DNA of 38,791 bases from an uncultured bacterium (lineage in GTDB: Bacteria > Planctomycetota > GCA-002687715). The stretch lies in contig CADEGH010000045.1 in assembly GCA_902826835.1 (NCBI GenBank), forward strand, positions 1 to 38,791, given 5' to 3'. The position numbers and the translations under genes are program-made. Shown here piece after piece: positions 33,237 through 38,791 of this stretch. Each line of letters opens with the position of its first letter. The first letter of the stretch is position 1. The notes under the pieces are model-generated. The model was given only the letters and a program-made list of their open reading frames with translations. It did no database searches and was not told the origin of the DNA.

Positions 33237-34243
33237 GGTCCGTTCGTTTTGCCATGAAGTCGGGCGACGCGCTCGCGGATATTGGATTCGAGGCCGGGGA
33301 CGGTGCGGTCGGTCGGCGTCGGCGAGCCCGGAAAGCCCGGGGTCCGGTATTGGGGGTAGGCTTCGGTCCGCAAGTGAGCGAGGAAGGAATGTCCAAGACG
33401 TTCCCGACGCGCGGCCCGCAGCGCAGCAAGGTCGATGGGACCCACCACGATTTTTTCCCCCGGCCCGGGGTCGGCTTGCGCCAAGAGGCGTCCGTCGAAG
33501 TCGACGAGCATGCTGCCGCCGGGCCAGGAAAAGGGCGGATAGTGCGCCAAGCTGGCGCCTTGATTGGACGCGACCACAAACGCGGTGTTTTCGATCGCGC
33601 GGCATCGGTTGACGATCGTCCACCAGTCCATGGGGTTCGTGGCTCCCCAGGGATCCATGTACGCACTGATGCGAATGAGCACTTCCGCGCCGCCCGCCGC
33701 GAGCGCCCGCGTGACCTCGGGGAAGAGCCAGTCGTAGCAGGTGGCCACACCGAGCTTGCCGATTTCCGTATCCGCGACCGGGAACAGCGGCTCGTCGTAA
33801 CCGGGCAGGTCGTGCGGGCTCGCGTGGACTTCCCAGGGGATCCAGGGGTTCACTTTGCGGTACTTGCTGACGATGCCGTCGGGCCCGATCAGCACCGTGG
33901 TGTTGAACACACATCCGGGCCAGCGGGCATCCGACTCGAGTTGGCTGCCGCACTGGATCCAAACCCCGAGGTCGCGGGCTTTGCGCACGAAGCGATCAGT
34001 GTGTTCGTTGGGAATCGGGTTGGCCAGGCGCTCGCTCAGCTCCGCCGCCGTGGGATACACCGGCGCACTGATCGCAAACTCGGGGAACACGACGAGCTTG
34101 ACCGGAAAGAAGGGGGCGTAGCCCCGCACCGCGCAGTCGATCAACTCGAGTTGTCGATCGATCCCGCTCCCGATGTCCTCCCGACGCCCAGGGTTCTTCT
34201 TGTCGACCTGAATCGCCGCCGCGTAATACCGCTCAAGGCTCAT
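33233..34243 (-). CDS. Carbon-nitrogen hydrolase (nitrilase superfamily, amidase-like)
   Basis: The predicted protein has 336 residues. The Glu-Lys-Cys catalytic triad is present: Glu55 in VVFPEFAIS, Lys130 in SKYRKVNPW and Cys169 in GVATCYDWLFPE. The C-terminal features RISAYMDPWGA, NRCRAIENTAFVVASNQG and SMLVDFDGRLLAQADPG most resemble aliphatic amidase or formamidase members, so hydrolysis of a small amide is the best guess. The substrate is not determinable. It is cytoplasmic, with no signal peptide. I chose ATG 34243 (MSLERYYAAAIQVDKK) because homologues start near this point; ATG 34300 is the in-frame alternative, and neither has a strong ribosome binding site. The stop overlaps the lipoprotein start as ATGA, an unexpected partnership between a cytoplasmic hydrolase and a large surface protein. 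Confidence 0.9.
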   Translation of the reverse strand: MSLERYYAAAIQVDKKNPGRREDIGSGIDRQLELIDCAVRGYAPFFPVKLVVFPEFAISAPVYPTAAELSERLANPIPNEHTDRFVRKARDLGVWIQCGSQLESDARWPGCVFNTTVLIGPDGIVSKYRKVNPWIPWEVHASPHDLPGYDEPLFPVADTEIGKLGVATCYDWLFPEVTRALAAGGAEVLIRISAYMDPWGATNPMDWWTIVNRCRAIENTAFVVASNQGASLAHYPPFSWPGGSMLVDFDGRLLAQADPGPGEKIVVGPIDLAALRAARRERLGHSFLAHLRTEAYPQYRTPGFPGSPTPTDRTVPGLESNIRERVARLHGKTNGP

Positions 34244-34365
34244 GCGGTAGCTTGCCTTTCCGAGCGACGGTCTCCAACTCGTGCCCCCGCTGACCCCCAT
34301 GGCGGATAGCCACCACGCTCCTCGCAGGTACGAAAAGTCAATACCGCACTCTTCGGGCGGTCCGA

Positions 34366-36252
34366 TCAGGGGAGCGGGCGCCAAATGAAACGACCGCTCG
34401 CGGTCGGCTCGAGCATGCCAGCGCGCGGTTCCGTTCCCAGTCTGAGGCCGCTGGCATCCGCTTGGAGCGGAGGCTGGTACACGAAGTCCACGGACCCCGT
34501 TCCGGTGACCGGCCAAGCAATTTCGTGGATCTTGATCAGGTGGGGTCGCAACTCCTTTCTCAGCGTCTCCCAGTCGGCGATGACGAGGGTACCGCGCTCG
34601 AGCTGGGGTGGGGCGACATGGACGACGGCGGTGTCCTGTGCGCGCAGCACAACCCGGTCCTGGAGGAGGCCGAACCACTGGGATCCAGGCGTCGGGTCTA
34701 TCCCACCGAGTGCATACTCGCCGGGTGCGATGTCCGCAAAAAGGAAGGAACCTCCCGAGGTCTCCGTTGGGCGCGTCGCCCCGGAGTTCAACAAGCTGCG
34801 AGCGGTTGGCCAGGCTTTTTGAGTCGGGAACAGGACGGGAACGACCGGAATATTGGGATGCGCCGTCCACCGCACGTCAAGCCGTGCTCGGCCTGCCGGA
34901 ACCTTGATCCGCCAGCAGTCGGTTTGGTGTGAACACGGCTCGGGTACGGCCAAGAAGCGGCCGTGGCTCGCCGAGTCGACGTACCACTGAGGCTGCTTGA
35001 TCCACTCCTCGGGAACCAGGACCCGGTCCTTGGCCTGCGCTTTCGGATTCAGCTCTCCGAATCCGTCAACCGACAATCTGAAGTTGTCCGACAATGGGGT
35101 GTTGGGATCAGCGGGGCTCACTAGGTGCGCCCAGACGAACGATTCCGTGGGTTGGACCCTCAAGTCGAGGTGGGAGCTCAAGTCCCAGACTTCGGTATTG
35201 TCAATGCAGTCGGCCAAAGGAACAAAGCCCTTGATGGTGGTGAGTCGCAAGCGGACTCTGGCCGGAGTCAGGCCGGAAAAGCGAAACTCACCTGCCTCCG
35301 AGAGTGCCGTGGCCGAGAAGTTCCCGGTCCGCTCAAAAGCACCTTCGGGCGAGGCGAATTCGACCACGACCTTGGAGCTGGAGAAGCCAGCGAGCATGGG
35401 GCTCTCCACTTGGCCGGATAGGACGATTCCCGCGGCTAGGTCAAAACTCACGTCCCGGGTTTCGCCGAAGGGAATCGTGACTCGTATCGCGGGCGGCCAC
35501 TCCTGACCATCGAGGGCGAAGAGTGATGTGAGCGCCACGTCGACCGGGGTGTCGGCACGAACCGAGAGCAGAGTGGGTCGCTCACCATGGGGAAACTCCA
35601 AACTGGAGTTTCCGACGTAATTTGACGCGAGGTGACCCTTGGCCTGGGCGGTTCGAGCGTAGACTCTAATCCACGGCGAGTCTCTGGGCGGAACTCCGAG
35701 CACCCGAATGCTCGCGACGGCTCCCCCCCGGAATCGAAGCTCGCCGAGGTCGCGCGTCGTTTGAGAACCCGAGTCATCGAGAGGCAACTCGACGAGGTGG
35801 AAGCCCTCAAGCGAGATCGTGAACGAGCGTGCATCCGAGGCTACCTCGACTTCGAAACCACCATCGCGTGCAGTCGGGGTCGCTGTCCAGATCCGATCGT
35901 GGGCGGTGAACCGTAGGACCGAGCCTTCGGGCACCGGGACGACACCCAGCCCACCGAGCTTCAGGCCGATCCCATCCAAGATTGCTCTACCTCTGAGGCG
36001 GCGCAGGGCCAGGGCTCGCGGGACGCCCTCCGTGAAGGGACGTGTTTCGACGTTGGGCGGTTGGGTCGCGCCCTCCTCCGGTCGCGCCGACTCTATCGGT
36101 AAGGTCGCCGTTGTGGCGGGCTCGCCACTCGGAATTCCGGGATCGCCTCCCTCGCCGAGTTGCAGCAAAACCAGTCCCACAACTGCGGCTATTACGATGG
36201 CTGTGCATGTCAACATCCGCCGCGAGCTGCCAAAGGTCTTAAGCATGGCCAT
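34366..36252 (-). CDS. Membrane-anchored or secreted protein of unknown function, beta-rich
   Basis: The predicted protein has 628 residues. An N-terminal hydrophobic helix (TAIVIAAVVGLVLLQL, about 16-31) is followed by a proline/threonine-rich linker and then beta-rich sequence with carboxypeptidase-regulatory-like phrases, such as LRGRAILDGIGLKLGGLG, LSGQVESPMLAGFSSSKVVV and GEFRFSGLTPARVRLRL. There is no catalytic motif. ATG 36252 and ATG 36246 are both possible; a TAGACT hexamer (minus strand, 36258-36253) ends immediately before 36252, which would suit a leaderless start at 36246. The gene is upstream of, and on the same strand as, the nitrilase gene, with 122 bases between them. Its composition is less GC-rich than the genes to its left. 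Confidence 0.78.
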   Translation of the reverse strand: MAMLKTFGSSRRMLTCTAIVIAAVVGLVLLQLGEGGDPGIPSGEPATTATLPIESARPEEGATQPPNVETRPFTEGVPRALALRRLRGRAILDGIGLKLGGLGVVPVPEGSVLRFTAHDRIWTATPTARDGGFEVEVASDARSFTISLEGFHLVELPLDDSGSQTTRDLGELRFRGGAVASIRVLGVPPRDSPWIRVYARTAQAKGHLASNYVGNSSLEFPHGERPTLLSVRADTPVDVALTSLFALDGQEWPPAIRVTIPFGETRDVSFDLAAGIVLSGQVESPMLAGFSSSKVVVEFASPEGAFERTGNFSATALSEAGEFRFSGLTPARVRLRLTTIKGFVPLADCIDNTEVWDLSSHLDLRVQPTESFVWAHLVSPADPNTPLSDNFRLSVDGFGELNPKAQAKDRVLVPEEWIKQPQWYVDSASHGRFLAVPEPCSHQTDCWRIKVPAGRARLDVRWTAHPNIPVVPVLFPTQKAWPTARSLLNSGATRPTETSGGSFLFADIAPGEYALGGIDPTPGSQWFGLLQDRVVLRAQDTAVVHVAPPQLERGTLVIADWETLRKELRPHLIKIHEIAWPVTGTGSVDFVYQPPLQADASGLRLGTEPRAGMLEPTASGRFIWRPLP

Positions 36253-36642
36253 AGTCTAATCGAACTGCTCAATAGTTCGCAAGCTGCCTTGCATTTCTGC
36301 GGACAGGTTGAGGCCTTCGACCGTGACGTGGCGTCCACGGCGCGATCATATCGGCGAAGGAGTGGGATGCAGGCCGACGACAAGCGGACACGCGCTCTCA
36401 CACCCGTCACGGCGAGGGCAGCCATAGAGGCTGAGGACGGTGGACATCGCCGTAGTGTCGTGCGGCGATGGACGAACGCGCGTCTGGTCCTGCTCCGGTC
36501 GCATTCTCAATTTACCGTGACACGATAAGTCGATGACCGAGCCGCACGAGTAAGCAGGCTCGCGGGATTCAGATCCGATCGTCCCGGAGAAGGTGCTCGC
36601 ATGCGGAGAGAGAATAAGTCGTCCCTATTTCGAAATGGGACT
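36253..36642. other. Gene-free stretch with one strong inverted repeat
   Basis: About 390 bases with no supportable gene, and less GC-rich than the rest of the window. CATCGCCG (36445-36452) and CGGCGATG (36463-36470) form a perfect 8-bp stem with a 10-base loop; no T-run follows on either strand, so it is not an ordinary terminator. Confidence 0.5.
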
Positions 36643-36978
36643 TCACTGAAGAGTCAACTTGTAAGGATCACTGACGTAAGGGTAAGTGACTGCAAAGAAC
36701 CAACATCCATCGAACCACTTTATTTCGCCTTTCGCACCGCCTCCGTTCTCGATCCAGCGGTAGCAGCCTGGGCCAGCATAGAAGACCGTGCCGTCTGGAG
36801 AAGGATCGGGAATGTCGTAGGTGAAATCAGGGCCTGCTCCGACCAGCGTGAGGGTCCCCGAAAGCGATGGTGTCGAATTGATTGTAAAGCCCCCGGCGCT
36901 GAGCGTTTGAGAGAATGCAAGCGGGCAGGCAACGAAGAGGATGGCCGTCGATGCGAAAATCAGTAGCATTTGTCTCAT
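36643..36978 (-). CDS. Small secreted protein, unknown function
   Basis: The predicted protein has 111 residues. A signal peptide (MRQMLLIFASTAILFVACPLAFSQ) is followed by about 87 residues of beta-rich sequence with two cysteines (PGCYRW and FDGCWFF) that could form a disulfide. No family was recognised. The start at 36978 is supported by AGGAG about ten bases upstream; an in-frame ATG at 37029 has no binding site and precedes a non-signal-like stretch. It lies 185 bases downstream of the sigma-like gene on the same strand and is a possible target of it. A TTGATCAA palindrome at 37036-37043 lies in the gap between them. Confidence 0.72.
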   Translation of the reverse strand: MRQMLLIFASTAILFVACPLAFSQTLSAGGFTINSTPSLSGTLTLVGAGPDFTYDIPDPSPDGTVFYAGPGCYRWIENGGGAKGEIKWFDGCWFFAVTYPYVSDPYKLTLQ

Positions 36979-37163
36979 GGCTAGTGCACTCCTGTTGTTT
37001 TGTAGATGCCGAATTGTCAGACGACACACACGATTTTGATCAAGGGCGTGACCCGCTTGTCTGCTGTACCTCTACCGGTGCTTGGGGTCCCTCGCAGGCG
37101 CTACTCCAGGGTCCGATGTCCTGAGCGCTTGCTGGGTCCGCGGAGCGGAGGAGGCGACTCGGA

Positions 37164-37958
37164 TCACCACGGACTATGTGGCTTGAGACTCGGTGGAGGG
37201 GTATCGTACCAACGATTTATTCTTCGGTTGTACCTCCGAGGCCAAAGTGCCACGGCTTCGCCACCGGTGACGGCTGCCCTCAGCATCAAAGTGCTTTGTT
37301 TGATAAGGCGACGGGCCTCATCGTCTCGAATTGGCCTCCAGCTCTTGAGGAACTCCACGAGTCTACACTTGGACCACCCGACTACCGACTTGAGCGTCGA
37401 TATTTCCATGTAGGGCGGAGGCAGGCTGCGAATGGCCGTCGCGACGCGCACTGCGAGAGCATCCTGCGCGTCTCGAATCAAGGGGCGCTCGCCGGATCGC
37501 GCGGTCTCTTCGAGGATAGAGTGGTCTCTTGCGCAAGGCAAGTTGGAGGCGCGTATATTTTCGGAGCGCAGAATCTCCAGTGCGACATTGGATACGACAC
37601 GGTGGATTACCGCCCCGATCTGGCGATCCGAGTCTTTTCGCAGCAACAAGTGGTCCGAGGTTTGAATGCATCGGAGCATCACCTCCTGAATGAGCTCATC
37701 TTTGGGTGGTCGGCGTCGGCCGCGCAAACGTACGATTCGAATCACCATGTTCGCGACGTAGTTCCAGGCTTCATTCGGCGCAGAGATTGCGACGGACGCC
37801 CATTGGCCCACCGTTAGGCGTTCCATTGCGAGTCCCAGCTTGTGATCGGGTTCGGTATGATCCGTACAGAGCCACTTCGCGGTGGACAGAGTGCGTTGTG
37901 GGGATCCTGGACATGGAGGCAGCTTTCGGCGTTGTTCGAGTTCGTGGACCTGATCCAT
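37164..37958 (-). CDS. Divergent sigma-70 family (ECF-like) sigma factor
   Basis: The predicted protein has 264 residues, longer than a typical ECF factor. A region 2-like helix, PKDELIQEVMLRCIQ, resembles the core-binding signature, followed by HRVVSNVALEILRSENIRA. A region 4-like part reads VRVATAIRSLPPPYMEIS, TLKSVVGWSKCRLVEFLKSW and ARRLIKQSTLMLRAAV, with helix-turn-helix spacing. The match is weaker than for the ECF factor at 14708, so a degenerate or specialised role is possible. The start at 37958 has AGGAG with a nine-base gap. The first 44 residues are not sigma-like, and ATG 37826 (MERLTVGQW) could be an internal start. It lies in the less GC-rich right-hand stretch near a transposase, suggesting acquisition. 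No anti-sigma gene is visible. Confidence 0.68.
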   Translation of the reverse strand: MDQVHELEQRRKLPPCPGSPQRTLSTAKWLCTDHTEPDHKLGLAMERLTVGQWASVAISAPNEAWNYVANMVIRIVRLRGRRRPPKDELIQEVMLRCIQTSDHLLLRKDSDRQIGAVIHRVVSNVALEILRSENIRASNLPCARDHSILEETARSGERPLIRDAQDALAVRVATAIRSLPPPYMEISTLKSVVGWSKCRLVEFLKSWRPIRDDEARRLIKQSTLMLRAAVTGGEAVALWPRRYNRRINRWYDTPPPSLKPHSPW

Positions 37959-38029
37959 ATTCGGGGCTCCTGAGACCGTGACTCGGCGATGGCATCGCAG
38001 GCAGGATAGTCGTTCACTTCAGGCAACAT

Positions 38030-38560
38030 TGTTCTCCTGGAATCATACTAATATCCGCGTGCTACGTTGGATCGCAGGTGAATTGGACGAGATTACAACG
38101 AGTGGTAACTACGGTTGATCGCGAGGTCCGTCGATATGCAGGCGTGAGGCAGGGCAGCCGGTATCGTGACTATTCGTCACGGTACGCGTGACTTTGCGGT
38201 ACGGTGGCGAGAGTCCCCTTCCTTTGCTTGTCGTCTGCATAATGAGTAGGCAGCTTGTGATCCCCACTCACGGGGCTCGGCAGAAGTGAGCTGCTCCCCA
38301 AACTCAGGACCACGGTTTACGGAAGGAAAACCACGGTCATCAAGAACAGAAATTCGAAGCCCACGATGTGTCGGCGCTCGCCTGACTTCAAGATTCGGGG
38401 GTGGTCGTCGTGGCGGCGCTCGGGGTCCTTTCAGTGTGAATTTGCTGTTGGGGTGGGCCGTAGTCTAGTCCGAAGTTCCGGGCGCTAGATCGCCGTAACC
38501 CGGTTCTGCGCAACGAGTTGAACGCGATTTTGGGGGTGAAAGTGTAGCCAGTAAAATGAC
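38030..38560. other. Gene-free stretch between the sigma-like gene and the transposase
   Basis: About 530 bases with no convincing gene; an open frame at 38286-38468 has neither a binding site nor a recognisable product. The region contains the hairpin at 38161-38185 and a repeated ACCACGGT (around 38330). One boundary of the insertion sequence probably lies here, but its terminal inverted repeat cannot be fixed without the other end. Confidence 0.5.
38161..38185. other. 10-bp hairpin of unknown role
   Basis: GTATCGTGAC (38161-38170) pairs with GTCACGGTAC (38176-38185) around a 5-base loop, with one T-G wobble. No T-run follows. It could be a protein-binding site, an RNA structure or part of an insertion boundary. 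Confidence 0.55.
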
Positions 38561-38588
38561 TTGATATTTGTCAATCCTGGCTTATGAT
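38561..38588 (+). promoter_or_regulatory. Promoter of the transposase gene
   Basis: TTGATA at 38561-38566 and TATGAT at 38583-38588, separated by 16 bases, each match five of six sigma-70 consensus positions. The predicted start of transcription is at about 38595, the first base of the upstream candidate ATG. Confidence 0.7.
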
Positions 38589-38594
38589 GCAGGC

Positions 38595-38791
38595 ATGACG
38601 CGGCAAGCTTGGGCCATGCACGTGGCCAAGATCGAGGTGCGACGCAAGGGCAAGGTCTACACCTCCCATCTCCTTCGCCGTTCCTACCGAGTCGGGAAGC
38701 AGGTCAAGCACCAAACCCTCGGCAATCTCTCTCATATCCCCGACCATCTCATTGACATCGTCAGGCGAGGCCTGCGCGGAGAGGCCGTCGC
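38595..38791 (+). CDS. IS1634-type (IS4 superfamily) transposase, N-terminal part
   Basis: The first 65 codons are visible before the window ends. The sequence MHVAKIEVRRKGKVYTSHLL, then SYRVGKQVKHQTLGNLSHIP and HLIDIVRRGLRGE, is the characteristic opening of IS1634-family DDE transposases. The catalytic domain lies beyond the edge. Start candidates are ATG 38595 (leaderless given the promoter) and ATG 38616, which begins the conserved MHVAKIE. Whether the element is intact cannot be judged here. Confidence 0.85.
   Translation, partial: MTRQAWAMHVAKIEVRRKGKVYTSHLLRRSYRVGKQVKHQTLGNLSHIPDHLIDIVRRGLRGEAV

Noticed and set aside
33237..33962. N-terminal extension of the CRTAC1-like gene
   Set aside because: The frame is open, but the sequence overlaps the nitrilase gene in another frame, whereas the signal peptide and ATGA junction place the start at 33236.
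38286..38468. Open frame of 60 codons before the transposase
   Set aside because: No binding site and no recognisable motif.

Overview
The window is high-GC bacterial DNA, apparently from a planctomycete or a close relative. This is an inference from gene content: a TIGR02999-type ECF sigma factor translationally coupled to a membrane Ser/Thr kinase with TPRs, a second membrane Ser/Thr kinase, secreted TPR-CHAT proteins, an FG-GAP/ASPIC-UnbV (CRTAC1-like) lipoprotein, and large secreted proteins built from carboxypeptidase-regulatory-like domains. Acidobacteriota or Myxococcota are less likely alternatives. No ribosomal RNA is present to settle it.

Layout. (1) 1-8349, minus strand: three tandem paralogues joined by ATGA start/stop overlaps. 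Each is secreted, with a PPC-like beta domain, 42-residue kinesin-light-chain-type TPRs (3-4 in one, 13 in another) and, in the two complete copies, a C-terminal CHAT protease domain with an intact His/Cys dyad. The debris of a fourth copy lies just upstream (8346-8399). (2) 8961-11096, plus: a divergently transcribed single-pass Ser/Thr kinase. (3) 11097-11885: non-coding DNA, then tRNA-Asp(GTC) with a recognisable promoter and a strong intrinsic terminator. (4) 12011-14670: a lipoprotein alpha/beta hydrolase overlapping a MOP-family flippase. (5) 14708-19436: ECF sigma factor, TPR Ser/Thr kinase and a coiled-coil lipoprotein. (6) 19437-20030: a non-coding block of 44-bp tandem repeats and REP-like palindromes, part of a 125-bp direct duplication. 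One more copy of the palindrome lies near the tRNA. (7) 20241-24307, plus: a secreted protein of unknown function, two small membrane proteins and a methyltransferase. (8) 24359-27250, minus: a membrane-anchored repeat protein; 27436-28188, plus: 2,3-BPG-dependent phosphoglycerate mutase. (9) 36252 to 28207, minus: a membrane-anchored protein, an amidase-like nitrilase, the CRTAC1-like lipoprotein (coupled to the nitrilase) and a GT-C glycosyltransferase. (10) 36253-38791: a visibly less GC-rich, gene-sparse accessory stretch. It holds a small secreted protein, a divergent sigma-70-like factor and the first 65 codons of an IS1634-type transposase behind a near-consensus promoter.

Most products are predicted to be secreted or envelope-bound, and three encode signalling or sigma functions. 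The most distinctive locus is the tandem CHAT-TPR cluster facing the kinase. Its repeat copy number differs between paralogues, and its protease ends share 200- and 220-bp tracts of perfect identity, which suggests continuing recombination. Its function cannot be read from sequence alone.
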